In this document: in pieces, positions 35,664 through 44,469 of the stretch
How positions within the stretch are numbered: position 1 is the stretch's first letter
Layout: the number at the start of each line of letters is the position of its first letter
Source of the DNA: Rhodococcus sp. 1168
GTDB taxonomy: Bacteria > Actinomycetota > Actinomycetes > Mycobacteriales > Mycobacteriaceae
Length of the DNA: 64,000 bases
Direction: 5' to 3'
NCBI RefSeq assembly: GCF_002091955.1
Contig: NZ_MKKY01000079.1
Span: forward strand, 150,992 to 214,991
Translations under genes and position numbers: made by a program
The notes under the pieces: model-generated
What the model saw: only the letters and a program-made list of their open reading frames with translations
Database searches by the model: none
Told to the model about the DNA's origin: nothing

Positions 35664-37214
35664 ATGTCTACTTCATCCTCGCTGCGCATTTCCGATCTCG
35701 AGTTCACCTGGCCGGACGGCGAGAAGGTCTACGACCGACTCGATGCCGTATTCTCCTGTGGCAGAACAGGCCTCGTCGGATCGAACGGCTCTGGAAAGTC
35801 CACACTCCTCCGACTCATCGCGGGTGAGTTGAAGGCGAATCGCGGGTCGATCAGCGCCGAAGGAGAACTCGGCTACCTACCGCAGGACGTGACGTCGACG
35901 CCAGGCCGGCGAGTCGACGAGATCCTCGGTCTCCGCGGAATTCGAGCAGCACTGCAGCGCATCGAGTCCGGCGATGGGACCGAATCCGACTTTTCGACAG
36001 TGGGGTCCAGGTGGGATGCCGAGCACCGCGCCGTGGGTTTGCTCGACAAGCTCGGACTCGGCCACATCGTCTCCACGCGAGCCGATCTCGATCGCACTAT
36101 CGGAACGTTGTCCGGTGGGGAATCGATGTTGCTGGCACTGACTGCCGAACTTCTCGCCGAACCCGAGGTGCTTCTGCTGGACGAGCCGACCAACAACCTC
36201 GACGCCGACGCCCGTACGCGGTTGCATTCTGCCGTACTGGAGTTTCCGGGCGTTCTCGTGGTGTCGAGCCACGATCTGGAACTTCTCGACATCATGGACA
36301 GCAGCGCCGAAGTGCGTGCCGAGCGCGACGGCGCGCGCACCATCCGGATGTTCGGCGGCAACTACTCGCACTACCGGTCGGTGATCGACGCCGAGCAGCA
36401 AGTAGCAGCAGCCGCATTCAGCGATGCCAAGAACGATGTGCGCAAGCAGAAACGCGAATTGATCGAGACCAGGACGAAGATCGACAAGCGGATTCGCTAC
36501 GGCAAGAAGATGTTCGAGCAGAAACGCGAACCGAAGATCGTCATGGGTGCACGCAAGCGCGCGGCACAGGTCTCCGCCGGAAAATTACGCGGAGCCCACG
36601 AGGACAAGGTCTCCGGCGCGCAGGCCGTGCTCAGCGCGGCCGAGGACCGCCTGCGTGATGACCGCGAGATCAGAATCGATCTTCCGTTCACGAACGTTCA
36701 TGCGGGGCAACAGGTAGTCGTCACCGAGGAGCTCGAGATCGTCGGTCCCGAACGGATCGCCGTGATCGGGCCCAACGGCAGTGGCAAGACGACATTGCTA
36801 CGAAAGCTCGAATCCGCAGGGCCCTCGGTGCCGTGGCAGTACCTGCCGCAACGGCTCGACGTTTTCGACGAATCGAGAACAGTGGTCGAGAACGTTGCCG
36901 ACGTCGCTCCGCACGCGTCGAACGAACAGATCCGGGCCCAACTGGCCCGGTTCCTCTTTCGTGGTCACGACTCGGACGCCGTCACCTCCACGCTGTCCGG
37001 CGGCGAGCGATTACGTGCAGCGCTGGCACGCATCCTGCTGGCCGAACCGCCACCGAAATTGCTCATGCTCGACGAGCCGACCAACAACCTCGATATCGCC
37101 GGCCGAGCGCACCTCACCGAGGCGCTGGCGACCTACGAGGGTGCACTCGTCGTGGCCAGCCATGATCTACCGTTTCTACGTGGCATTGCGCCGACACGAT
37201 GGATCGAGCTCTAG
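35664..37214 (+). CDS. ABC-F ATPase (ribosome-associated, antibiotic-resistance-like)
   Basis: 516 residues with two ATPase domains and no membrane segment. The first has P-loop VGSNGSGKSTLL, signature LSGGESMLLALTAEL and Walker B VLLLDEPTNNLDADAR. The second has GPNGSGKTTLL, LSGGERLRAALARILL and LMLDEPTNNLDIAGR. A charged inter-domain linker of about 80 residues (KQKRELIETRTKIDKRIRYG) is typical of translation-factor ABC-F proteins that enter the ribosomal E-site. It may protect ribosomes from an antibiotic or act as a general translation factor; the linker is not long enough to name a resistance class. It has its own promoter with a long leader. Confidence 0.88.
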   Translation: MSTSSSLRISDLEFTWPDGEKVYDRLDAVFSCGRTGLVGSNGSGKSTLLRLIAGELKANRGSISAEGELGYLPQDVTSTPGRRVDEILGLRGIRAALQRIESGDGTESDFSTVGSRWDAEHRAVGLLDKLGLGHIVSTRADLDRTIGTLSGGESMLLALTAELLAEPEVLLLDEPTNNLDADARTRLHSAVLEFPGVLVVSSHDLELLDIMDSSAEVRAERDGARTIRMFGGNYSHYRSVIDAEQQVAAAAFSDAKNDVRKQKRELIETRTKIDKRIRYGKKMFEQKREPKIVMGARKRAAQVSAGKLRGAHEDKVSGAQAVLSAAEDRLRDDREIRIDLPFTNVHAGQQVVVTEELEIVGPERIAVIGPNGSGKTTLLRKLESAGPSVPWQYLPQRLDVFDESRTVVENVADVAPHASNEQIRAQLARFLFRGHDSDAVTSTLSGGERLRAALARILLAEPPPKLLMLDEPTNNLDIAGRAHLTEALATYEGALVVASHDLPFLRGIAPTRWIEL

Positions 37215-37257
37215 CCCAATTATCACGGTGGTCCGCTCAAGGGTCGATACTCATGGC

Positions 37258-38976
37258 ATGTCGCGGACTGGAGGGGCCTTGGCATGGACGGCAAGTCTCG
37301 GCCGGCTACCGGGTATCGCGACGGCCAGGACCTACCAGCGCGCATGGTTGCGCAGCGACATCACGGCCGGCCTGGTCCTCACCGCCCTGCTGATCCCTGC
37401 CGGGATGGGGTACGCACAGGCAGCCGGTTTGCCCGCTTACGCCGGGCTGTACGCCACGATCGTGCCCCTGCTCGCCTACGCCGTAGTGGGGCCGTCGAAA
37501 ATTCTCGTCCTCGGTCCCGACTCTTCGCTGGCGCCGCTCATCGCGGCGGCGGTGATCCCGCTGGCAGTGACCGACGACCCCGAGAGCGCACTCGCGCTGG
37601 CCGGGATTTTAGGGGTTCTCGTCGGACTCATTCTCGTACTCGGCGGATTTCTGCGGCTCGGGTTCGTAACCGAACTGCTCTCCAAACCCATCAGGCTCGG
37701 TTACCTCAACGCGATCGCTCTCATCGTGGTCATCGGGCAGATACCCAAGCTGCTCGGGTTTTCCGTCGATGCGTCCGGCGTCCTCGGCCAGGCCAAGGAG
37801 ACCGCGCAATCGATCGTGGCGGGCGACATCGACCCCATTGCAGCCGCGGTGGGCCTGACTTCGCTTGCCGTCATCCCGATCTTCAAACGATGGGTCCACC
37901 GCGTCCCCGGGGTTCTGGTCGCCGTGATCGGGTCGATCGTCCTGTCCGCGATACTCGGACTCACCGAAGACATCGCGATGGTCGGCGCACTACCGGCCGG
38001 GCTTCCGCTGCCCTCGTTCGGCGGCGTCGACTGGCGAGATGTAGGACATCTGATCGGGCCGGCGGCTGGAATCGCACTGATCGCGTTCGCCGACACCGGT
38101 GTGCTCTCTCGCACGTTCGCGGCGAGGCGTGGTGAGGACGTGAACGGTAGTACCGAAATGAAGGCAATCGGTGTCGCCAACATTGCCGGTGGGTTGTTCG
38201 GCGGTTTCCCCATCTCCGCCAGCGGCTCGCGGACCCCGGTGGCCGAACAGAGCGGCGCCCGCACCCAACTGGCGGGCGTGGTGGGAGCGCTGGCCGTCCT
38301 GCTCTTCGTCCTCGTTGCACCCGGCGTCACCGCGTACCTGCCCGATGCGACGCTCGGGGCGGTGGTGATCATCGCGGCCGGGGCGCTGATCGACGTGCGT
38401 GGAATGGTTCGCATGTGGCATATGAGCCGTGTCGAATTCGGTCTCGCCGCAGCCACCTTCCTCGGGGTCGCCCTCGTAGGCGTGCTGCAGGGCATCCTCG
38501 TCGCGATAGGTCTTTCCTTCCTCGCGGTGGTCGTACGGGCATGGCAGCCGCACCGCACCGAACTCGTCCGCACGACCGACCGTCCCGGCTTTCACGACAT
38601 CGAGCGGCATCCGGACGGGCAGCGCATCCCAGGGTTGGTCATGGTCCGCTTCGACGCGCCGCTTTTCTTCGCGAACGGTGAGATCTTCGATCAGTACGTG
38701 CGTTCGGTGGTGGCGGACTCGCCGTCCCCGGTCGAGTGGGTAGTCATCGCCGCGGAGCCCATCACCGGACTCGACACCACCGCCGTCGACGAACTCGTCG
38801 ACCTCGATCGAAATTTGGCGAGTCGCGGGATTCGGTTGATATTTGCCGAGATGAAGGGTCCGATCAAGGATCGGCTCATCCGTTTCGGAGTGGGCGGAAG
38901 ATTCGACGGAACGCGTTTCTATCCCACCGTCGAAGCAGCCGTGGAGGACTTCCACCGGCGTGTGGACCAGCTGTGA
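37258..38976 (+). CDS. SulP/SLC26 anion transporter with STAS domain
   Basis: 572 residues. Ten to twelve hydrophobic helices begin with DITAGLVLTALLIPAGMGYA, the SulP signature, followed by YAGLYATIVPLLAYAVVGPS. The C-terminal cytosolic STAS domain starts near residue 445 (VMVRFDAPLFFANGEIFDQY) and includes DTTAVDELVDL. Members transport sulfate, bicarbonate or other anions. The start ATG at 37258 leaves 43 bases after the ABC-F stop; a longer frame upstream overlaps the ABC-F gene and is rejected. Substrate unknown. Confidence 0.92.
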   Translation: MSRTGGALAWTASLGRLPGIATARTYQRAWLRSDITAGLVLTALLIPAGMGYAQAAGLPAYAGLYATIVPLLAYAVVGPSKILVLGPDSSLAPLIAAAVIPLAVTDDPESALALAGILGVLVGLILVLGGFLRLGFVTELLSKPIRLGYLNAIALIVVIGQIPKLLGFSVDASGVLGQAKETAQSIVAGDIDPIAAAVGLTSLAVIPIFKRWVHRVPGVLVAVIGSIVLSAILGLTEDIAMVGALPAGLPLPSFGGVDWRDVGHLIGPAAGIALIAFADTGVLSRTFAARRGEDVNGSTEMKAIGVANIAGGLFGGFPISASGSRTPVAEQSGARTQLAGVVGALAVLLFVLVAPGVTAYLPDATLGAVVIIAAGALIDVRGMVRMWHMSRVEFGLAAATFLGVALVGVLQGILVAIGLSFLAVVVRAWQPHRTELVRTTDRPGFHDIERHPDGQRIPGLVMVRFDAPLFFANGEIFDQYVRSVVADSPSPVEWVVIAAEPITGLDTTAVDELVDLDRNLASRGIRLIFAEMKGPIKDRLIRFGVGGRFDGTRFYPTVEAAVEDFHRRVDQL

Positions 38977-39021
38977 TCGGCCAGAAAGATGACCCGGGTC
39001 TCTGGCGATGCTTCGAAAAGT

Positions 39022-39051
39022 CATCTGAACAATTGAGCAGATGTTGATAAT
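39022..39051 (+). promoter_or_regulatory. Metalloregulator-like palindrome and -10 upstream of the ECF importer
   Basis: Arms CATCTG (39022-39027) and CAGATG (39038-39043) flank the palindromic core CAATTG (39030-39035). The TGAACA-N-TTGAGCA look resembles ArsR/SmtB-type metal sensor sites. GATAAT (39046-39051) is a plausible -10, so a bound repressor would cover the promoter. No ArsR gene is present in the window. Confidence 0.5.
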
Positions 39052-39105
39052 TGGGGTTAGTGTTCGCTGGTGACTGTTCCGGCTCCCGGTGGGAGCAACA
39101 TCGAT

Positions 39106-39792
39106 ATGAACCAGAACATCGCCATGCACATGAGCGACGGCATCATCGATCTCCCGACCTCGCTCCTGTTCGGACTCATCGCCCTCGTGGGTGCCGGAGT
39201 GTGTGCGTGGAAGGCACGATCGGAACTCGACGAGCGCACCGTGCCCATGGCCGGGCTGGTCGCCGCGTTCATCTTCGCCGTCCAGATGGTCAACTTCCCG
39301 ATCCTCCCCGGCGTCAGCGGACACCTGCTCGGAGGCGCGCTCGCTGCCATCCTGGTCGGCCCGTTCACCGGCGCGCTCTGCGTATCGATAGTGCTCGTCG
39401 TTCAGGCACTGCTCTTCGCCGACGGCGGATTGAGTGCGTTGGGAGCGAACATCACCAACATGGCGCTGGTCGGCGTTGCCGTCGGATACGGCGTTGCCGT
39501 CGGACTACGACGCATCATCCTTCGGCGGGAGAATCGGGCCGGACTCGGTACCATCGCGTTCCTGGCTGCACTGTGCGGCACGGTCGCCGCAGCCGCCGGG
39601 TTCATCGTCGAATACTCGCTCGGCGGTGCCTCCTCGACCTCGGTCGGCACTGTCGCGGCTTACATGCTCGGCACACACACTCTCATCGGCATCGGTGAAG
39701 GCATCATCACCGCGCTGACGGTTGTCGCGGTGGCGCGCGTGCGACCAGACCTGGTGCACCTCCTGCGAACCCGCAAGCAGGTAGAGGTATGA
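39106..39792 (+). CDS. cbiM: ECF metal importer substrate-binding component, CbiM/NikM-like
   Basis: 228 residues with seven or so hydrophobic helices. The metal-binding N-terminus of this family, M-H-x-x-D-G, appears as MHMSDGIID, but here it begins seven residues after the ATG at 39106, which has GGGAG ten bases upstream. A start at 39124 would place Met1-His2 exactly as in known CbiM/NikM, where the free N-terminus helps bind Co or Ni. GTG at 39070 is a third possibility. Further motifs NFPILPGVSGHLLGGALAAI and LLFADGGLSALGANITNMAL are family signatures. It is followed by PDGLE, CbiQ and CbiO genes with overlaps, forming one operon. Confidence 0.85.
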   Translation: MNQNIAMHMSDGIIDLPTSLLFGLIALVGAGVCAWKARSELDERTVPMAGLVAAFIFAVQMVNFPILPGVSGHLLGGALAAILVGPFTGALCVSIVLVVQALLFADGGLSALGANITNMALVGVAVGYGVAVGLRRIILRRENRAGLGTIAFLAALCGTVAAAAGFIVEYSLGGASSTSVGTVAAYMLGTHTLIGIGEGIITALTVVAVARVRPDLVHLLRTRKQVEV

Positions 39793-40127
39793 CGCGCAGA
39801 TTCTATGTCGGCTTCGCGGTGGCGGCTCTGCTGATCGCCGGAATAGTCTCCTACTTCGCCAGTTCACACCCCGACGGTCTGGACTCGACGACTCTGCAGG
39901 GCTGCCAGGTGGTCGGGACCGACACCGGTGACACGCTGACCGGATCGTGCATAGCGCAGTCTGCGACCGATCATGGAATGACCGGCACCCCCTTGGCGGA
40001 TTACGCCATCGACGGCCGGGATACGCTCACCGGTGTCGCTGGAATTATCGGAGTCATCGTTACATTCGCGGCTGCCGGAGGACTGTTCTGGCTGATCGCA
40101 CGGTCGCGACACAGTCGAGCGGACTGA
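39789..40127 (+). CDS. PDGLE-domain small membrane component (CbiN-like)
   Basis: 112 residues with two hydrophobic helices, one at each end, and the signature SSHPDGLD in the outer loop. In nickel and cobalt ECF systems such proteins replace CbiN or are fused to the M component. The ATG at 39789 overlaps the previous stop as ATGA. The outer loop carries two cysteines (about 35 residues apart) and a His, possible metal contacts; that is inference. Confidence 0.85.
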   Translation: MTRRFYVGFAVAALLIAGIVSYFASSHPDGLDSTTLQGCQVVGTDTGDTLTGSCIAQSATDHGMTGTPLADYAIDGRDTLTGVAGIIGVIVTFAAAGGLFWLIARSRHSRAD

Positions 40128-40133
40128 ACCGGC

Positions 40134-40901
40134 ATGGGCATCGCGCTGTATCGCGAGGTACGTTCACCGCTGCACGAGGTGCCCGTCGAGGTCAAGATCG
40201 TCTGTGCCGTCGTCACCGTCCTGGCTGTGGTCGCGACTCCGCGAGAGATGCTGTGGCCCTACGCTCTGTACGCGATCGGCCTGCTCTGCGTGTGGCGGAC
40301 AGCTTCCATCCCGTTGACGTGGATCGCCCCTCGGATGCTCATCGAGTTACCTTTCGTCGTCCTCGCGGTGTTGCTACCGTTCGCGGAGGGCGGGGACAGA
40401 ATTGTCGTTCTCGGTATGGAACTTTCGACATCAGGACTGTGGGCTGCATGGGGCATCATCGTCAAAGGCACTCTCGGTGTTGCAGTCTCCCTGACCCTTG
40501 CCGCCACGACCGATCCTCGCGAACTACCCGTCGGCCTCACGAGGCTTCGCGTACCGTCCTTCATCGCGACCATCGTGGTACTGATGCTCCGCTACGTGGA
40601 ACTGCTTGCAGCCGAGGCAGATCGGATGCGGATCGCGCGCTTGGCCAGAGGCGATGACCCGCGGGCCTTCCATCAGATCGCGGCTACGGCCCGCGGGGTC
40701 GGTGGATTGTTTCTCCGCTCCTACGAGCGCGGTGAGCGCGTACATCTAGCCATGGCCTCCCGCGGGTTCGACGGCGCAATACCCGCAATGGACTCGATAG
40801 CAGGGGTCTCCGCCGCTGCAGTTCGGCGTGACTGGTTCCTGGGCACTGCGCCGGCTTTCGTTGCTCTCGGAATTTCATTGGCAGCATGGTTGGTCCGATG
40901 A
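40134..40901 (+). CDS. cbiQ: ECF transporter T component, CbiQ-like
   Basis: 255 residues with five or six hydrophobic helices and the two Ala-Arg-Gly-type coupling motifs near the C-terminus (IARLARGDD and MASRGFDG). These connect the membrane part to the ATPase. It lies six bases after the PDGLE gene and overlaps cbiO by four bases. It acts as the scaffold of the metal importer. Confidence 0.9.
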   Translation: MGIALYREVRSPLHEVPVEVKIVCAVVTVLAVVATPREMLWPYALYAIGLLCVWRTASIPLTWIAPRMLIELPFVVLAVLLPFAEGGDRIVVLGMELSTSGLWAAWGIIVKGTLGVAVSLTLAATTDPRELPVGLTRLRVPSFIATIVVLMLRYVELLAAEADRMRIARLARGDDPRAFHQIAATARGVGGLFLRSYERGERVHLAMASRGFDGAIPAMDSIAGVSAAAVRRDWFLGTAPAFVALGISLAAWLVR

Positions 40902-41635
40902 GCCTGAAACTTCACGATGTGTCCTTCGCCTATCCCGACGGCACGGCCGCATTGACCGCACTGAACCTCGAGGTCGCACGAGGTGAACGCGTCGCCGTCC
41001 TCGGACCCAACGGAGCAGGAAAGACGACGCTGATGCTTCAGCTCAACGGCGTCCTCACCGCAGACCGGGGAACCGTGGACGTCAGCGGAATCCGTTTGAG
41101 CAGCAAGACCGTACGAGAAATCAGAAGGCTCGTCGGGATCGTCTTCCAGGATCCCGACGACCAACTGTTCATGCCCACCGTCGCCCAGGACGTCGCATTC
41201 GGTCCCGCCAACTTCGGTGTCACCGGTCCCGCGCTCGGCGCCCGCGTCGCCGCAGCCCTGAAGGTCGTCGGGATGAGCGAACATGCCGACCGCAACTCCA
41301 CGCACCTCTCGGGTGGCCAGCGTCGACGCGTTGCCCTCGCCTCGGTCCTCGCCTGCGAACCGGACATCCTGGTCCTCGACGAGCCGTCCGCCAATCTCGA
41401 CCCGGTCGCGCGTCGAGAACTCGCCGAGACGCTGATGGACCTCGACACCACGATGCTGCTGGTCACGCACGACCTGCCGTATGCCGCTCAGCTGTGCACG
41501 CGGGCCGTCATTCTCGACGACGGGGCACTCGTCGCGGACGGACCGATCGCGGACATTCTCGGCGATTCCGAACTCCTCGCCCGGCACCGCCTCGAACTAC
41601 CGTGGGGATTCTGCATTTCCCCCGAGCGAAGTTGA
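40898..41635 (+). CDS. cbiO: ECF transporter ATPase, CbiO-like
   Basis: 245 residues with P-loop GPNGAGKTTL, Q-loop VFQDPDDQLF, signature LSGGQRRRVALASVL and Walker B ILVLDEPSANLDP, plus His in LVTHDLPYAA. It powers metal uptake. The start ATG at 40898 overlaps the cbiQ stop (ATGA); an ATG 12 bases upstream is an alternative. A single ATPase gene implies a homodimer. It is convergent with the FadD-like gene ten bases away. Confidence 0.92.
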   Translation: MSLKLHDVSFAYPDGTAALTALNLEVARGERVAVLGPNGAGKTTLMLQLNGVLTADRGTVDVSGIRLSSKTVREIRRLVGIVFQDPDDQLFMPTVAQDVAFGPANFGVTGPALGARVAAALKVVGMSEHADRNSTHLSGGQRRRVALASVLACEPDILVLDEPSANLDPVARRELAETLMDLDTTMLLVTHDLPYAAQLCTRAVILDDGALVADGPIADILGDSELLARHRLELPWGFCISPERS

Positions 41636-41645
41636 TACTTCGATG

Positions 41646-43301
41646 TCAGTTCAGTTCGCGTAGTTCTCGGCGTAGCAACTTCCCAGTGACCGTCTTGGGA
41701 ATGTCTTCGACGATGGTTACATAACGCGGATATTTGTAGGCCGCCATCCGTTCTTTTGCGAACGCGATGAGCTCCTCGGGCGTCGTGGTCTGTCCGGGGC
41801 GCAAGCTTACGAAAGCCTTCACAGTTTCACCGCGGTACTCATCGGGAACACCGACCACGGCAGCTTCGCGGACCGCGTGATGCTCGTAGAGCACGTCCTC
41901 GACCTCTCGTGGCCACACCTTGTAACCACCGGCATTGATCTGGTCCTTCTTCCGATCGACTATGTAGAACCAGCCTTGTTCGTCCATATAGCCGACGTCT
42001 CCGGTATGTAGAACACCACCGGGCAGGGCCTGCTCCGTCGCCTCGGGCTTGTTCCAATAACCGGCAACCACCTGCGGCCCTTCGATGACGAGTTCGCCGA
42101 TCTCGCCAGGCGCTCGGTCCTTGCCTTGGTCGTCGATGATGCGCACCACGGTGTTGTAGACCGGTACCCCGACAGACGTTGTCCCAGTGGCGGGGTCGGC
42201 GGGCGCAACGGTCCCTAGTGGGACGGCATGCGATGGCGATGTGGTCTCGGTGAGTCCGTAGATGTTGTGTATGTACTGTCCGAACGTCCTCTGGAATGCG
42301 GCAATCGTGCTCGGTGGAATCGGAGCACCGCCGGAGTAGATCTTCGTCAAACTTGCGAGAGCATCTTTCTCCGCGTTGGGAGCGTTCATCAAAGCGATGA
42401 ATACCGTGATCGACCCCACGGTGAACGTGGGTCTTTCGGCTTCGATCGTCTTGATCGTCTCTACCGGGTCGAGTCTGTACATCAGCACCAGCGGTGCCCC
42501 GACGAGCAGCGAGATCGCAATGTGTCCGATCAAGCCGGTGACGTGGAAGAGAGGTGCTATGCCGAGGATGACATCGTCGGAACCGATACCGATCCAGTCT
42601 CGGTACGTCTGAGCATTGAACACCACGTTGCGATGAGTGGTCATAGCGCCCTTGGGCGGTCCGGTGGTCCCCGACGTATAGGTCAGAAACGCCACATCAC
42701 TCGGAGCCAAGACCACTGTTGGACACGGCTTCCCACGAAAACGCTGCATGAGTTCGGCCATATCGACGGTGTCAGGACACTCGATTCGCTCCACTTCGGC
42801 GAGAAATCCACGGTGACCGCCGCTCTGGTACTCGAGTTCCGAAGTCGTGATCACTGTCCGCACCTGGGTTTCAGGCAAAACCTCCGCTGCGATATCACGG
42901 TAAAGAGTCTCCAGCGCGACGAGTACGGTTGCACCGCAGTCGATCAGCAGTTGTTTCAACTCTCGTTGCCGGTTCATCGGATTGATCGAGACGGCGATTC
43001 CGCCGGCCTTCCACGTGCCGATTTGGGCGATGACGAACTGCGGGATGTTCTGGGCGTAGATAGCCAGTCTCTCACCGGGTACGAATCCGGCTTCGGTAAT
43101 TCCCAGTGCAAAGGCGTCGGACAGCTCATCGAGCTCGCGTAGCGTGACCCGGCCGTCGAAGTAACGAATGATGTCGCCGTCGGGATTTCGCTCGACTGCA
43201 GCTTTGAACATGTCCAGCGCGTTGTCGAACTCCACCTCGATCTGGGCAGGTTGCCCTGGCCCGTAACGACCCAACCAAATCTTGTCGTCATACACGCTCA
43301 T
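41646..43301 (-). CDS. Acyl-CoA ligase of the FadD/AMP-binding family
   Basis: 551 residues. The AMP-binding motifs are VAFLTYTSGTTGPPKGAMTTH, the adenine-contacting NIYGLTETTSPSH, the ribose-binding YMDEQGWFYIVDRKKDQI, and catalytic Lys near the end in PKTVTGKLLRREL. It activates a carboxylic acid to the acyl-AMP and CoA thioester. It follows the cyclase-family gene by 11 bases, so the two form one operon divergent from the XRE-TetR regulator. ATG at 43301 chosen by domain start. Substrate may be a cyclic or aromatic acid made by the hydrolase upstream, which is inference. Confidence 0.88.
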   Translation of the reverse strand: MSVYDDKIWLGRYGPGQPAQIEVEFDNALDMFKAAVERNPDGDIIRYFDGRVTLRELDELSDAFALGITEAGFVPGERLAIYAQNIPQFVIAQIGTWKAGGIAVSINPMNRQRELKQLLIDCGATVLVALETLYRDIAAEVLPETQVRTVITTSELEYQSGGHRGFLAEVERIECPDTVDMAELMQRFRGKPCPTVVLAPSDVAFLTYTSGTTGPPKGAMTTHRNVVFNAQTYRDWIGIGSDDVILGIAPLFHVTGLIGHIAISLLVGAPLVLMYRLDPVETIKTIEAERPTFTVGSITVFIALMNAPNAEKDALASLTKIYSGGAPIPPSTIAAFQRTFGQYIHNIYGLTETTSPSHAVPLGTVAPADPATGTTSVGVPVYNTVVRIIDDQGKDRAPGEIGELVIEGPQVVAGYWNKPEATEQALPGGVLHTGDVGYMDEQGWFYIVDRKKDQINAGGYKVWPREVEDVLYEHHAVREAAVVGVPDEYRGETVKAFVSLRPGQTTTPEELIAFAKERMAAYKYPRYVTIVEDIPKTVTGKLLRRELRELN

Positions 43302-43312
43302 GCTGGAATCTT

Positions 43313-44284
43313 TCAACGGATCACAATTGGATTGACCGGGGCGCCGGTCCCATTGACTACCTTGAGCGGGGCGGCCGTGTAGAGAAAGCTCCACCTGCCA
43401 TCGGCGGAACAGGCATCGGCCAGATCATCGAGCCAGGCCATTTCGGTAAAGACGACCCCCAGGTTGCGCATCAGCGCGCAATGAAGCGGCAGCGCGACAC
43501 CGGACTCAGGGTCGTTTGTTACTTCGTTGGCAATGGTGTCGGTCACGAGGTTCGCAATCTCGCGGTTCTGGAACCACTCCACCAGCTCGCGCGAGTACGT
43601 CAATCCCGGTTCGCAGAACTCGTCATAAAATTCTTTCGGGTTGTTCAGCTCATACCAGTAGTTCATCCAGCCGGTCCGAATGAGCAGGATGTCATGGGGC
43701 TCGATGGTTACGCCTTGAGCCAGTGCAGCAGCTTCCAGATCGTTGTGATCGAACGTTTCTTTCTTGTCCAAAGAGTCCTTGCCTCGGTGACGCGCCATGT
43801 CGATAAGGACACCTCGGCCAACGACACCCTTTTCCGCTATGGGGAGCACCGACGCCTTTTCCATCTTCCCGACGGTTGTTCGCGCGTCGTAACCGTTCCA
43901 CAGCTTGCCGTCGTACCAGACGTGCCCCAGAGCGTCGTACTGCGTGGAACCTTGCAAGAACATCAGAGCGGTGTCATCGGCGTAGTGCAAGCCACCTGGA
44001 AATGCTGGTGCACCATCTCCGTCCCAGGAGCTTTCGTCGAGCACGTTCTGCCGCTGTATACCCTCTCGTGCCGGCCAGAGAGGATCGCCGGGGCTTTCCG
44101 TGCGTCCCATCTGAATCTGCAGTGTGAACGTCTCGCCTGACTTGATGTGCTGCACTCCGCGCAACACCTCGCTCGCGTCGAGGTAGTTCAAGGTGCCCAA
44201 TTCATCGTCGCGGCCCCATTTTCCCCAGTTGCTGGGGGCGTCGTCACCTAGCAGTTCGTGCATCTCGGGGGCGGCTTCAGACAT
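43313..44284 (-). CDS. Cyclase-family (kynurenine-formamidase-like) metal hydrolase
   Basis: 323 residues of the PF04199 cyclase family, with the substrate-site motif LQGSTQYDALGHVWYDG, a variant of H-x-G-T-H-x-D-A-x-x-H in which the first two metal His are replaced by Gln. It also has DILLIRTGWMNYW. Members hydrolyse formamides, isatin or cyclic esters. Loss of the two His is seen in this long subfamily, so it may still be active with altered metal binding. It is the first gene of an operon with the FadD-like ligase and is divergent from the XRE-TetR regulator behind two palindromes. Confidence 0.8.
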   Translation of the reverse strand: MSEAAPEMHELLGDDAPSNWGKWGRDDELGTLNYLDASEVLRGVQHIKSGETFTLQIQMGRTESPGDPLWPAREGIQRQNVLDESSWDGDGAPAFPGGLHYADDTALMFLQGSTQYDALGHVWYDGKLWNGYDARTTVGKMEKASVLPIAEKGVVGRGVLIDMARHRGKDSLDKKETFDHNDLEAAALAQGVTIEPHDILLIRTGWMNYWYELNNPKEFYDEFCEPGLTYSRELVEWFQNREIANLVTDTIANEVTNDPESGVALPLHCALMRNLGVVFTEMAWLDDLADACSADGRWSFLYTAAPLKVVNGTGAPVNPIVIR

Positions 44285-44339
44285 TCGATCTCCTCAGATT
44301 ACCAATGACCCAGATCATTCGAGCGATCGCTCGGTAGGT

Positions 44340-44358
44340 GTTTAGATTATGATCTAAC
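44340..44358. promoter_or_regulatory. Palindrome 1 in the cyclase/XRE-TetR divergent region
   Basis: GTTTAGAT (44340-44347), four bases, then ATCTAAC (44352-44358). The TTAGAT/ATCTAA arms resemble the second palindrome downstream. It lies 56 bases upstream of the cyclase start and is a candidate site for the regulator on the left operon. Confidence 0.6.
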
Positions 44359-44429
44359 CCACGTTAGGCTTTGTCAATAGCGTGGCTAAGCCCTCTCGCT
44401 AGACCGGGCTTCAACGCTCGAGTCCGCTA

Positions 44430-44446
44430 GTTTAGAATTTCTAAAC
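44430..44446. promoter_or_regulatory. Palindrome 2, perfect, over the regulator promoter
   Basis: GTTTAGAATTTCTAAAC has 8-base perfect arms (GTTTAGAA/TTCTAAAC) about one central base. It contains a -10-like TAGAAT (44433-44438) for the regulator gene, so binding would repress that gene. The shared GTTTAGA half-site links it to palindrome 1. Confidence 0.7.
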
Positions 44447-44469
44447 AACCTACGAGGGGCGTATCAGAG

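Noticed and set aside
36781..37257. Upstream in-frame extension of the SulP transporter
   Set aside because: It lies inside the ABC-F gene; the transporter N-terminus fits ATG at 37258.
38977..39105. Cobalamin riboswitch before the ECF operon
   Set aside because: The gap is only about 130 bases and has no B12-box-like sequence; a short palindrome and -10 explain it better.
37990..39324. 444-codon open frame on the minus strand
   Set aside because: Antisense to the SulP and CbiM genes, composition typical of a shadow frame.
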